The notes beneath the pieces are model-generated. The model had not been told where the DNA came from. It saw only the letters and a list, made by a program, of their open reading frames with translations, and ran no database searches. From an uncultured Oscillospiraceae bacterium (GTDB lineage Bacteria; Bacillota; Clostridia; Oscillospirales; Acutalibacteraceae): 9,804 nt of DNA. Within the stretch, counting starts at the first letter, position 1; the number at the start of each line of letters is the position of its first letter. Location: NCBI GenBank assembly GCA_900555545.1, contig USLQ01000015.1, positions 1-9,804 on the forward strand, given 5' to 3'. This document shows, piece by piece, positions 1 to 6,358 of the stretch. The translations under genes were made by a program, and so were the position numbers.

Positions 1-122
1 GCGGGATGTCCGTCTGCGATATCGCGGCCGCAACCGGATTCAGCAGCGAATCTAACTTTTTCAAGGCATTCCGCGCTTCAACAGGCTCCTCCCCGCTCCA
101 TTTCAGAAAGACTGCGGGTTGA
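1..122 (+). CDS. AraC-family transcriptional regulator, C-terminal end (5' partial)
   Basis: Reading from base 3, the 39 visible codons end at a TGA at 120-122. They encode the second helix-turn-helix of an AraC/XylS DNA-binding domain: the order SVCDIAAATGFSSESNFFKA, then FRASTGSSPLHFRK, follows the family pattern of an 'IADIA..GFSS.SYFSR.FK...G.SP..YR' signature, with the usual GF turn, the Phe-Phe of the recognition helix and the closing SP-x-x-FR. The sensor domain lies outside the window, so the signal and target genes cannot be told. The gene converges on tyrA with a 74-base gap. The internal ATG at 6-8 is not a start, because the fold needs more upstream sequence. Confidence 0.88.
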   Translation, partial: GMSVCDIAAATGFSSESNFFKAFRASTGSSPLHFRKTAG

Positions 123-149
123 AGCTACACCCGCCCCCAAATAGACAAA

Positions 150-177
150 GGGCACTGACAGAGCTCCGTCAGGGTCC
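150..177 (-). terminator. Weak hairpin between convergent AraC end and tyrA
   Basis: GGGCACTGAC (150-159) can pair with GTCAGGGTCC (168-177) around an 8-base loop; as plus-strand RNA there is one G-U pair and one mismatch. On the minus strand the hairpin has two mismatches but is followed by a T-rich run (TTTGTCTATTT), about 20 bases past the tyrA stop. On the plus strand no real T-run follows. It is therefore most plausibly a modest terminator for tyrA. It is the only structure seen in the 123-196 gap. Confidence 0.35.
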
Positions 178-196
178 TAAAATATCTCTGCTGTTT

Positions 197-1006
197 TCAC
201 TTGTTCAGCGTAATCGCGGCGTCCAGCTTTTCCGCATCGTGCGCGGCAAGGGCATCCCGGTATTCGGTAAGATGTGCGATCATCTCATCAAGCTCCTCAA
301 TCAGCGGGCCGCTGTTATCCATAAAGAGCTGAACCCACAGGCGGTTATTCATCTTTGCCACACGCGTCAAATCCTTATAGCTGCCCGCACTGAACCCTTT
401 GTGTTTCTTGCGGGAGGGGCTTTTGGCGTACGCGTTGGAGACCAGGTGCGCGAGCTGAGAGGTGTAGGCGATCACCTCGTCGTGGTGTTCCGGCGTAGTG
501 TGGACCACCCGGCCGAATCCGATCTCGCGCGCGAGCGCGCACACCTCCTTAAGCAATTCCTGCGGTGTATCTTCAAAGGGCGTCACAATAAAACTCGCCC
601 CGTCAAAGAGCTCCTCCATTGCGCCGTCGATCCCAGCCACTTCTCGCCCCGCCATGGGATGCGCACCGATAAAGTGAATCCCAGCCGCCCGCAGCGGCTC
701 ATGGAGCTTGTCCACAATAACTTGTTTGACGCCGCAGGTATCGATCACCGCAGAACCCAGCCGGAAATATTGAAGATGATCCAGTACAAAGCGCACGGTA
801 TCCTCCGGATAGAGGCAGATAAAGGTGACATCCGCCTTAACCAGCGCGTCCGGCTCAATAATCTTGTCCACATATTTGCCCGCTTTGGCCTTTTTGCAGG
901 TATCCGGATCAATATCCAACCCGTAGACGGTATTACCGGTACGGCGGCGGATCGCCTTTGCCAGCGATGCGCCAATCAGCCCCAGGCCGACTACTGCGAT
1001 TTTCAC
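197..1006 (-). CDS. tyrA: Prephenate dehydrogenase (short TyrA form, no ACT domain)
   Basis: This enzyme oxidatively decarboxylates prephenate to 4-hydroxyphenylpyruvate in tyrosine synthesis, in the cytoplasm. From the GTG at 1006 it has 269 residues. Residues 1-12 are a Rossmann start with the dinucleotide motif GLGLIG at 7-12, and the acidic residue D31 after strand 2 suggests NAD+ rather than NADP+. GAHPMAGRE at 114-122 carries the catalytic histidine H116 of the TyrA family. HHDEVIAYTSQLAH at 174-187 is the conserved segment opening the helical dimerisation domain. The chain stops without the C-terminal ACT domain found in longer Firmicute TyrA proteins, so tyrosine feedback by that route is not expected. 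The open frame continues 36 codons upstream, but the GTG has a well-placed AGGGAG and begins exactly at the conserved 'KIAVVGLGLIG' strand. It is divergent from pyk and seems to be monocistronic. Confidence 0.93.
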   Translation of the reverse strand: MKIAVVGLGLIGASLAKAIRRRTGNTVYGLDIDPDTCKKAKAGKYVDKIIEPDALVKADVTFICLYPEDTVRFVLDHLQYFRLGSAVIDTCGVKQVIVDKLHEPLRAAGIHFIGAHPMAGREVAGIDGAMEELFDGASFIVTPFEDTPQELLKEVCALAREIGFGRVVHTTPEHHDEVIAYTSQLAHLVSNAYAKSPSRKKHKGFSAGSYKDLTRVAKMNNRLWVQLFMDNSGPLIEELDEMIAHLTEYRDALAAHDAEKLDAAITLNK

Positions 1007-1013
1007 ATGACCA

Positions 1014-1019
1014 CTCCCT
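1014..1019 (-). promoter_or_regulatory. Ribosome binding site fixing the tyrA GTG start
   Basis: The minus strand reads AGGGAG, then 7 bases, then GTG at 1006. An ATG at 1009-1007 overlaps one base upstream but is followed directly by TGA (ATGTGA), so GTG is the only workable start near this site. Confidence 0.75.
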
Positions 1020-1046
1020 ATCTGTCCGTCCTCGATCCTGTCTACC

Positions 1047-1074
1047 ATTTTATCACGTTTTCCGCCAGTGGGAA
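1047..1074 (-). promoter_or_regulatory. Predicted tyrA promoter with extended -10
   Basis: The minus strand reads TTCCCA (1074-1069), a 16-base spacer, then TAAAAT (1052-1047), preceded by TGA to make an extended -10 (TGATAAAAT). The start of transcription would fall near 1040, giving a leader of about 34 bases that contains the ribosome binding site. That is too short for a T-box or other leader riboswitch. The -35 is weak, matching 4 of 6 consensus bases. Confidence 0.5.
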
Positions 1075-1092
1075 CCCCTTTTTCCCGCTGGC
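1064..1092. repeat. 11-bp dyad in the tyrA/pyk intergenic region
   Basis: GCCAGTGGGAA (1064-1074) and TTCCCGCTGGC (1082-1092) are inverted copies, with one T/C difference, separated by CCCCTTT. Neither strand has a T-run after it and it lies between divergent genes, so it is not a terminator. One arm covers the predicted tyrA -35, which is where a repressor operator could sit. No known regulator site was recognised. Confidence 0.4.
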
Positions 1093-1158
1093 AGAAAATA
1101 TTTATTAAGTACACAAAATCTACAGGATTCGCCCCCGCTTATTTGGACAGAAAAGCGT

Positions 1159-1187
1159 TTGAAAGCTGTAAAGCAACGTGATAAAAT
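1159..1187 (+). promoter_or_regulatory. Predicted pyk promoter
   Basis: TTGAAA (1159-1164), a 17-base spacer, then TAAAAT (1182-1187), preceded by TGA for an extended -10. Transcription would start near 1194, leaving a leader of about 42 bases with GGAAGGAG at 1218-1225. The 13 bases AACGTGATAAAAT (1175-1187) recur exactly in the opposing tyrA promoter. Confidence 0.7.
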
Positions 1188-1235
1188 AGATAATGGAGTA
1201 AGTTGTACCTTTTTGTTGGAAGGAGCGAATTGAGT

Positions 1236-2987
1236 ATGAGGAAAACAAAAATTGTATGCACGCTCGGCCCGGCGACGGACGACGAAAAAATATTGGAAGA
1301 TATGATGCTCGCGGGCATGAATGTGGCCCGGTTCAATTTCTCCCACGGGACACAGGCGGACCACCTGAATCGGATGGAAGTGTTGGACCGTTTGCGCCGC
1401 AAGCACAATCTGCCCGTTGCCGCCCTGCTCGACACCAAGGGGCCGGAGATCCGCATTGGTAAATTCCAGGGGGGCTTCGCCAACCTGAAAAAAGGCCAGT
1501 CCTTCATCCTGACGCAAAAAAATGAGCCCGGTGATGAAACCCACGTATATGTCAACTGCCCCCTGCTGGCGCAGGATGTAAAGCCGGGCGCCACCCTGTT
1601 GATTGACGACGGCCTGGTCGGCCTGACCGTGGAGCGCGTGAAAGACGGCGACATCTACTGCCGCGTGCAAAATGACGGCCGCCTCTCGGATACCAAAGGG
1701 GTGAACGCCCCCGGCACGGCGCTTTCCATGCCGTTCGTCAGCGATAAGGACCGCGAGGATATCGTCTTTGGTATTCACAACGGATTCGACTTTATCGCCG
1801 CCTCTTTTACGCGCAGTGCGGAGGACATTCTGCAGATCCGTGCAATCTTGGAGGAGGAAAAGTGCAGCAACATCAATATCATCGCCAAGATTGAAAATAT
1901 GGAGGGCGTACATAACATCGATGAGATCATCAAGGTCTCCGACGGCATTATGGTCGCCCGCGGCGATATGGGCGTGGAAATCCCGCTGGAAGATGTACCC
2001 GTGATCCAGAAAAAGATCATTGAACGGGTATATTCCAAGGGGAAGCCGGTCATCACCGCCACGCAGATGCTCGACTCCATGATCAAAAATCCCCGGCCCA
2101 CGCGGGCAGAGGCTGCCGACGTCGCCAACGCGATCTACGACGGTACGAGCGCCATCATGCTCTCCGGTGAAACAGCTGCCGGCCTCTATCCGGTGGAGGC
2201 CGTTAAGACCATGGCCAAGATCGCCGAGCGCGCGGAGCGCGATATTGACTACGACCACCGTTCCACCCTGAGCGACGGCCGTCAGGATGTGACGAGCGCC
2301 ATCTCCCACGCCACATGCACCACCGCGCGCGATATTCACGCACAGGCCATCATCACCGTCACCAAGTCCGGCCAGACGGCGCGTATGGTTTCCAAATTCC
2401 GTCCGGCCAGCCCGATTATCTGCTGCACAACCAGTGAGCGTGTCTACCACCAGATGAACCTGTGCTGGGGCGTGCTGCCGCTGATTATTGACGAAAAGAA
2501 AACAACCGACGAGCTGTTTGACTCCGCGATTGACGCGGCGGTGGATGCCGGATTGCTCCAGAGCGGCGATCTGGCCGTGATTACCGCCGGTGTCCCGCTG
2601 GGGATCTCCGGTACGACCAATATGATGAAAGTACAGGTGGCCGGCCACATCCTGGTCTCCGGCCGCGGGCTGAACAAGCGTACAGCCGTCGCCAAGCTGT
2701 GCGTGTGCAAGGATGAAAAGCAGGCACAGGAAAAGTTTAAGGATGGCGACATCCTCGTTATCCCGGACGGGTCCGGCGATCTGATGACGATCATGCGCCG
2801 CGCCGCCGGTGTCATCACGGAGAACAACAGCCGCAACTCGCCCATCGCCATTGCCGGGCTGCTCCTCGACATCCCTGTCATTATCGGGGCGGCAAACGCG
2901 TGCCGCCTACTCCGTTCCGGCGTCACGGTGACGGTGGACGCTGAGCACGGCATTGTCTCCGCAGCCGGAAAGCCAAAGGCAAACTGA
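1236..2987 (+). CDS. pyk: Pyruvate kinase with C-terminal PEP-utilizer-like mobile domain
   Basis: It transfers phosphate from phosphoenolpyruvate to ADP, the last ATP-forming step of glycolysis. It is 583 residues from the ATG at 1236; GGAAGGAG lies 10 bases upstream. An in-frame TTG at 1230 is only 4 bases from it and is less likely. The barrel holds ARFNFSHG (31-38), LDTKGPEIR (65-73), the catalytic lysine K218 in AKIEN with metal ligand E220, ARGDMGVEIP (241-250) with D244, and ATQMLDSMIKNPRPTRAE (275-292). The small B domain lies at about 70-165 and the C-terminal allosteric domain at about 350-475. Residues about 500-578 form the extra domain found in Bacillus-type enzymes and related to the swivelling phosphohistidine domain of PEP synthases. 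Here the usual GG-x-TSH segment is degraded to NSRNSP (531-536): Pro536 replaces the histidine, so a phosphotransfer role is excluded and a structural or allosteric one is likely. It appears monocistronic. Confidence 0.97.
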   Translation: MRKTKIVCTLGPATDDEKILEDMMLAGMNVARFNFSHGTQADHLNRMEVLDRLRRKHNLPVAALLDTKGPEIRIGKFQGGFANLKKGQSFILTQKNEPGDETHVYVNCPLLAQDVKPGATLLIDDGLVGLTVERVKDGDIYCRVQNDGRLSDTKGVNAPGTALSMPFVSDKDREDIVFGIHNGFDFIAASFTRSAEDILQIRAILEEEKCSNINIIAKIENMEGVHNIDEIIKVSDGIMVARGDMGVEIPLEDVPVIQKKIIERVYSKGKPVITATQMLDSMIKNPRPTRAEAADVANAIYDGTSAIMLSGETAAGLYPVEAVKTMAKIAERAERDIDYDHRSTLSDGRQDVTSAISHATCTTARDIHAQAIITVTKSGQTARMVSKFRPASPIICCTTSERVYHQMNLCWGVLPLIIDEKKTTDELFDSAIDAAVDAGLLQSGDLAVITAGVPLGISGTTNMMKVQVAGHILVSGRGLNKRTAVAKLCVCKDEKQAQEKFKDGDILVIPDGSGDLMTIMRRAAGVITENNSRNSPIAIAGLLLDIPVIIGAANACRLLRSGVTVTVDAEHGIVSAAGKPKAN

Positions 2988-2999
2988 TACGTTAAAAAT

Positions 3000-3043
3000 G
3001 GCACCCGCGCATGGACTTCTGCCATGTGCGGGTGCCTCTTTTT
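3000..3043. terminator. Bidirectional intrinsic terminator between pyk and the transporter gene
   Basis: A 15-bp stem joins GGCACCCGCGCATGG (3000-3014) and CCATGTGCGGGTGCC (3022-3036), with one G-U pair and a 7-base loop. TCTTTTT follows on the plus strand (3037-3043), 12 bases after the pyk stop codon. On the minus strand the hairpin is followed by ATTTTTAAC, so it also ends the transporter transcript. The plus-strand T-run overlaps the transporter's TAA stop (3044-3042). Confidence 0.92.
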
Positions 3044-5339
3044 AATTGCGAACCGGCTCAGCGGCGGCACGGCTGGCGTCGTAGCGCGCCAGGATCTCAT
3101 CCAGATGCGTATAGTTCTGCTGCTGGGTAAGCAGTTTTTTGGCGTCCAGATACGGCTGCGCCGCACGGTAATAGATCGAGTTGCGGTTTGTCGCCTCCTT
3201 GATCGACTGCTCGATCTGGCGCTGCTGCGTGTGGAGCCTCCGCAGCTCCGCCTTCCCCTGCGCGACCGCGTTCTGATCCTTTTTCTTATGCGCCTTTCGG
3301 ATATCCTGCACAACTCGCTCGATATCCTGGTCGTTCTGGTCCTCCGCGTCAAAGAGCTTTTCAAACACGGAGCTATCAAAGACTTCGATCCCATTGGGGA
3401 AATATTTGCGGACCGCTTTTTTGGCCGAGCGCATTTTACTGGCGAGTATGATCGCATCGCGCCGGCGGTCTTTTTCAACCTGCGTATTCTTCGGCATGGC
3501 CCGGGCCTCCGCCTTGGTGGGCACCTTGACATCCAGGAACCCGTCAAGACCGACCGCCACCATCTTGCGGGCGTTCTCCAGCTCCACCTGCCCCTCTGGC
3601 GTATCAAAGCGGCGCAGCTCCGCCATTACCAGCTGGGCAATCTGAATCTTTTCATTTTCCGCAACTGCATCGTGGTATGCCCGGCGCGCAGCCTTGACCT
3701 GGGCACGGTCCCCCGACCAGCGCGCGGCGTGAATCCCCTTTTTGGATACAGTGACCGGCTCCCGCTTCTCATAGGCGCGGGCCTCCCGGATGATCTCAAC
3801 GGCCTCGCCCATGGTCTCCTCTCGCATCACATTATTTCCGTAATCCTCAAACAGCGCGCGCACCTTCAGCACAGCGATAATCGCCTTCTGCCGTGCCTCG
3901 CTGAGATCATAGAAGAAATAGGGGATTACGTTCATGGCTGCGCCAACAATAGAGGCAACGACAAGCACCGTGCTGACCTGGGCAAAATACGCGGGATCGT
4001 AGAGTACATCGTATACGTTGGAGCCATCGAACCCGAGGGAGCGCGCCACGGTCTCGTTGAGGCCCGCGCGGTCGTAGAGCGTCGGGAGTACAAAGCTGGT
4101 GGCAAGCGAGACCGCCGTTCCGATCAGCCCCACGGCGGAGAACATTCCGTCAATGCGCTCGCCGGTGATATACTGCTGGTAATCGCGCACATCTGCGTTG
4201 ATGCCCGTCACCAGCAGATTGCTGAACGTGGTGATAAAGTTGTTTGCAAACATACAGAGGGTCAACATCCAGATAATCAGTTCCGACCCCGTCTGCCGTA
4301 CAACCGGTAGCATAGAGGTGAAAAAGAGGATATTGAGCAGGTTTGTCGCGATCAGGATCCGCCGCTTGCCGTAGCGTCGGATAAAGTAGGGCGCGATCAG
4401 CATCGGCCAGAGTGACGCATTGCCCGTGATGGTGACAATCAGCGAGTCCTGGGCGGCGCTGCCCCCCTGCTGATAATTGTACATCCAGCCGATGACGGAG
4501 TTGGCCGTCCCCTCCAGGAAACCGAGCCAGCCCGCGAGGGAAATGATCCAAAAATATTTATTCTGCGCCACCGCCTTGAGGGCGTCCAGAAACTTGACCT
4601 GGATGACGTGCGTTTTGGCCTGGACGATCTTCTCCTCCGTGTTCACATAGATCAGCATGGAGACCGCGAACCCAACCAGCATAATTAGGGGGAACACCAC
4701 GCGGTAGACGCGCACGTCATACAGCGTGTTCTGCCCCGTGATCAGTCTGGCCGCCAGCGGCATAAAGATGGAGCAGATCGAGGGGGAGAGGTTCTCCACA
4801 ACGGATTTGATGGAGATGATATCCGAGCGCTCGATCGTATTGGGGGAGAGCACGTTGACCAGGCTGCCGTATGCGTCGTTATAAAAGCTGTAGAAGAACT
4901 GGAAGCCGATATTGACCAGCAGGATAAACGCATACGCCACATAAATGTGCACCCGGTCGTACGGGAACCACACGTATACCGAACAGAGGATTGCCGTTGG
5001 CAAGCCCATGGATAGGATGTAGGGCCTGTATTTCCCCTTCATGCTGCGGGTGTTATCGATCATCCTGGCCCGCAGCGCCGTAAGCGGGAATCCCGATAAG
5101 GTGGCCAGAAGCCAGATCACATAGACCGGCACGGGGCCAATGCCGATGGTGTTGCAGATAAAGGCGTTGCCCACGCTGACGAGCAGCTGGCCGCCGCCCC
5201 AGATGATGAACTTTGCGCCAAATCCGCCCACTGACAGGGAAAGGATCTCCTTATAGGTCATATACCGGCCCGCCGGGGGTTCCTTCCAGTATCGACGCAC
5301 GTTGTTGATGATTTTTTTACATTGTTCAACTGGCTTCAA
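3042..5339 (-). CDS. GPH-type MFS sugar:cation symporter with long charged C-terminal extension
   Basis: Probably imports a sugar or oligosaccharide with a cation across the cytoplasmic membrane. The 765-residue protein starts at a TTG with AGGAGGG 6 bases upstream. Residues about 30-477 hold hydrophobic segments fitting 12 membrane helices. GPH hallmarks are the cytoplasmic loop DNTRSMKGKYRPY (95-107) and ADVRDYQQYITGER (382-395). Family members usually end near 450-500 residues. Here about 288 more follow (478-765), rich in Lys, Arg, Glu, Asp and Gln, with no membrane segment and predicted helical or coiled character (for instance 490-525, 540-595 and 670-715). It does not resemble the PTS IIA domain on the lactose transporter LacS, and I cannot assign it. 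The hydrolase gene upstream is 19 bases away, so the two form an operon. The substrate is unknown; the neighbour suggests glucan oligosaccharides. Confidence 0.87.
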   Translation of the reverse strand: MKPVEQCKKIINNVRRYWKEPPAGRYMTYKEILSLSVGGFGAKFIIWGGGQLLVSVGNAFICNTIGIGPVPVYVIWLLATLSGFPLTALRARMIDNTRSMKGKYRPYILSMGLPTAILCSVYVWFPYDRVHIYVAYAFILLVNIGFQFFYSFYNDAYGSLVNVLSPNTIERSDIISIKSVVENLSPSICSIFMPLAARLITGQNTLYDVRVYRVVFPLIMLVGFAVSMLIYVNTEEKIVQAKTHVIQVKFLDALKAVAQNKYFWIISLAGWLGFLEGTANSVIGWMYNYQQGGSAAQDSLIVTITGNASLWPMLIAPYFIRRYGKRRILIATNLLNILFFTSMLPVVRQTGSELIIWMLTLCMFANNFITTFSNLLVTGINADVRDYQQYITGERIDGMFSAVGLIGTAVSLATSFVLPTLYDRAGLNETVARSLGFDGSNVYDVLYDPAYFAQVSTVLVVASIVGAAMNVIPYFFYDLSEARQKAIIAVLKVRALFEDYGNNVMREETMGEAVEIIREARAYEKREPVTVSKKGIHAARWSGDRAQVKAARRAYHDAVAENEKIQIAQLVMAELRRFDTPEGQVELENARKMVAVGLDGFLDVKVPTKAEARAMPKNTQVEKDRRRDAIILASKMRSAKKAVRKYFPNGIEVFDSSVFEKLFDAEDQNDQDIERVVQDIRKAHKKKDQNAVAQGKAELRRLHTQQRQIEQSIKEATNRNSIYYRAAQPYLDAKKLLTQQQNYTHLDEILARYDASRAAAEPVRN

Positions 5340-5345
5340 GTAAAA

Positions 5346-5352
5346 CCCTCCT
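5346..5352 (-). promoter_or_regulatory. Ribosome binding site fixing the transporter TTG start
   Basis: The minus strand reads AGGAGGG, 6 bases before TTG at 5339-5337. It fills most of the 19-base gap after the hydrolase stop codon, leaving no room for a separate promoter or terminator, which supports co-transcription of the two genes. Confidence 0.85.
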
Positions 5353-5358
5353 GTTGTT

Positions 5359-6216
5359 TCAAATTTTGTCCCGATACTGATAACCGCGCACGTAATCCAC
5401 TACAAAGTCCGCCGGCAGCGTCCCCGGGCTATTTCTTGCAATATGGCCGGACCAACCGTAGCCGGGCCGGCCGCCGGTACCGTCCACCTCCACGGACAGC
5501 AGCAGATACTCCTTATTTTGTGAGACTCCGCCAAAGGAAGACCGCGCCGTTTCACGGCCATTGATGTAAAAGATATATTCCCGCTCATTCCATTCGACGC
5601 CATATGTATTAAAGCGGCGGTACGGATCCTCGGCCGCAAAAAATCCAACATTCTGGAACCGGTGGCCCAGCCCGTAACCGTTATAGTGTAGATTGGAGGT
5701 GATGACGCCATTGCCCGACCGCCGTTTGTAAAGAGGAGATTCAAACACATCGATCTCCATCCCCTCTGCTGGGGGAACCCCCCGCTTTACCGCATCGGAC
5801 TGTAGCCAGAAAGACGCCCAAATCCCCTGCGCGGCGGGCAGGATACACCGGCACTCAAAGTAACCATAAGTCTGCTGGTAAAAACCGCTCGTATCCAGGC
5901 AAGCGGCATAATATCCGGGGCCATAAGGCCCCTTTTCCCGGTGTTCCGCCCGGATATGAAGGCACCCCTTCTCCACAAACGCCTGCTCCGGCGACCACAG
6001 CCCACCCTTACGCATCGTAATCACGGTGCCCGTTGGATCACAGCGTGGGCGCCATTTTTCAAAATCAAGCGTGGAAAAATTCTCTTCAAAAACCAATTCA
6101 AATTTTGTCAGATCGATTGCCTGCCCCGCGGGTGGGGCGGGACGGTGCAGCGACACCCACGCGGGATAAAAAACACGCAGCAGGGCATTTTCCACTTTAT
6201 TTTGCAGATATAGCAT
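5359..6216 (-). CDS. Glycoside hydrolase family 16 (beta-glucanase-like), no visible signal peptide
   Basis: A retaining endo-acting hydrolase of the concanavalin-like jelly-roll fold; family members cut beta-1,3- or mixed-linked glucans or algal galactans. It has 285 residues from an ATG preceded by GGGGGGAG. The active-site strand GMEIDVFES (152-160) gives nucleophile E154, assisting D156 and acid/base E159, in the E-x-D-x-x-E form with the beta-bulge seen in laminarinase-like rather than lichenase-like members. Other hallmarks are FELVFEENFS (39-48), GYFECRCILP (118-127), GIWASFWLQ (131-139) and the closing strand DFVVDYVRGYQY (270-281). The N-terminus (MLYLQNKVENALLRVFYPAW) has charged residues inside the would-be hydrophobic core and no clear cleavage site, so secretion is doubtful and cytoplasmic action on imported chains is likelier. 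It is first gene of an operon with the transporter and divergent from the AraC regulator. The exact substrate cannot be read from the sequence. Confidence 0.9.
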   Translation of the reverse strand: MLYLQNKVENALLRVFYPAWVSLHRPAPPAGQAIDLTKFELVFEENFSTLDFEKWRPRCDPTGTVITMRKGGLWSPEQAFVEKGCLHIRAEHREKGPYGPGYYAACLDTSGFYQQTYGYFECRCILPAAQGIWASFWLQSDAVKRGVPPAEGMEIDVFESPLYKRRSGNGVITSNLHYNGYGLGHRFQNVGFFAAEDPYRRFNTYGVEWNEREYIFYINGRETARSSFGGVSQNKEYLLLSVEVDGTGGRPGYGWSGHIARNSPGTLPADFVVDYVRGYQYRDKI

Positions 6217-6235
6217 TTTCTCCCCCCTATTTTTT

Positions 6236-6250
6236 ATACAAGCGCTTTAT
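6236..6250. promoter_or_regulatory. Possible CcpA catabolite-response (cre-like) site
   Basis: The segment with core AAGCGCTT (6240-6247) fits the cre pattern WTGNAANCGNWNNCW with two mismatches (A for G at position 3, A for C at position 14). It sits at the predicted start of hydrolase transcription, overlapping the -10, where CcpA would act as a block. This is plausible for a sugar-use operon but the match is imperfect. Confidence 0.25.
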
Positions 6251-6277
6251 TATAACCAAACCGCCATGCAGAATATG
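6249..6277 (-). promoter_or_regulatory. Candidate promoter of the hydrolase-transporter operon
   Basis: The minus strand has a consensus TATAAT at 6254-6249, with transcription expected near 6242 and a leader of about 26 bases holding the ribosome binding site. Seventeen bases upstream the -35 position reads CATATT, which does not resemble TTGACA. A good -10 with a poor -35 is what an activator-dependent promoter looks like, and the divergent regulator is the obvious candidate. Confidence 0.4.
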
Positions 6278-6302
6278 ATTATTGTATAAAAATATTTTCA
6301 AA

Positions 6303-6318
6303 AATCGTATATACGATT
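6303..6318. promoter_or_regulatory. Perfect 16-bp palindrome, candidate operator
   Basis: AATCGTATATACGATT equals its own reverse complement and lies four bases upstream of the -35 box of the AraC-regulator gene, between the two divergent promoters. It carries the same GTATA element as the flanking inverted repeat. A symmetric site is more typical of a dimeric repressor than of AraC proteins, which usually bind direct or asymmetric repeats, so the binding protein is open. Confidence 0.5.
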
Positions 6319-6322
6319 GCTG

Positions 6323-6351
6323 TTGACAGCTTGCGCCTCAAATACTATAAT
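6323..6351 (+). promoter_or_regulatory. Perfect consensus sigma-A promoter of the AraC-family gene
   Basis: TTGACA (6323-6328), 17-base spacer, TATAAT (6346-6351): every consensus base and the ideal spacing. Only 7 bases separate the -10 from the ATG at 6359, so transcription should begin at about 6358-6359, on the start codon itself. Confidence 0.88.
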
Positions 6352-6358
6352 AATAAGC

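Larger units (their letters stand above)
6228..6294. repeat. Inverted repeat pair TATTTTTATACAA / TTGTATAAAAATA flanking the hydrolase promoter
   Basis: TTGTATAAAAATA at 6282-6294 is the reverse complement of the segment at 6228-6241, except for one extra T in the latter. The two arms are 40 bases apart, about 53-54 bp centre to centre, close to five helical turns. One arm lies in the hydrolase leader just before the ribosome binding site and the other lies upstream of the predicted -10. This could be paired binding sites for the divergent AraC regulator, which would allow a loop, but AT-rich promoter DNA also yields such matches by chance. Confidence 0.45.

Noticed and set aside
119..1108. 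Open frame of 329 codons on the plus strand opposite tyrA
   Set aside because: Shadow of tyrA; the real gene has a Rossmann motif and catalytic residues, while this frame has no recognisable domain.
1053..2648. Long open frame of 531 codons on the minus strand opposite pyk
   Set aside because: It is exactly antisense to a certain pyruvate kinase gene in GC-rich DNA, shows no family pattern, and overlaps the tyrA and pyk promoters.
3024..4310. Open frame of 428 codons on the plus strand opposite the transporter
   Set aside because: Antisense to the transporter tail and last helices, low-complexity Arg/Leu/His-rich translation, no ribosome binding site, and it begins inside the terminator hairpin.
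6142..6216. Signal peptide at the hydrolase N-terminus
   Set aside because: The hydrophobic stretch is broken by Lys7, Glu9 and Arg14 and no small-residue cleavage site follows in a suitable place; a weak signal cannot be fully excluded without a predictor.
6317..6358. Upstream TTG start for the AraC-family regulator
   Set aside because: It lies upstream of the -10 box and overlaps the palindrome and -35, so it would not be on the transcript from this promoter, and it has no ribosome binding site.
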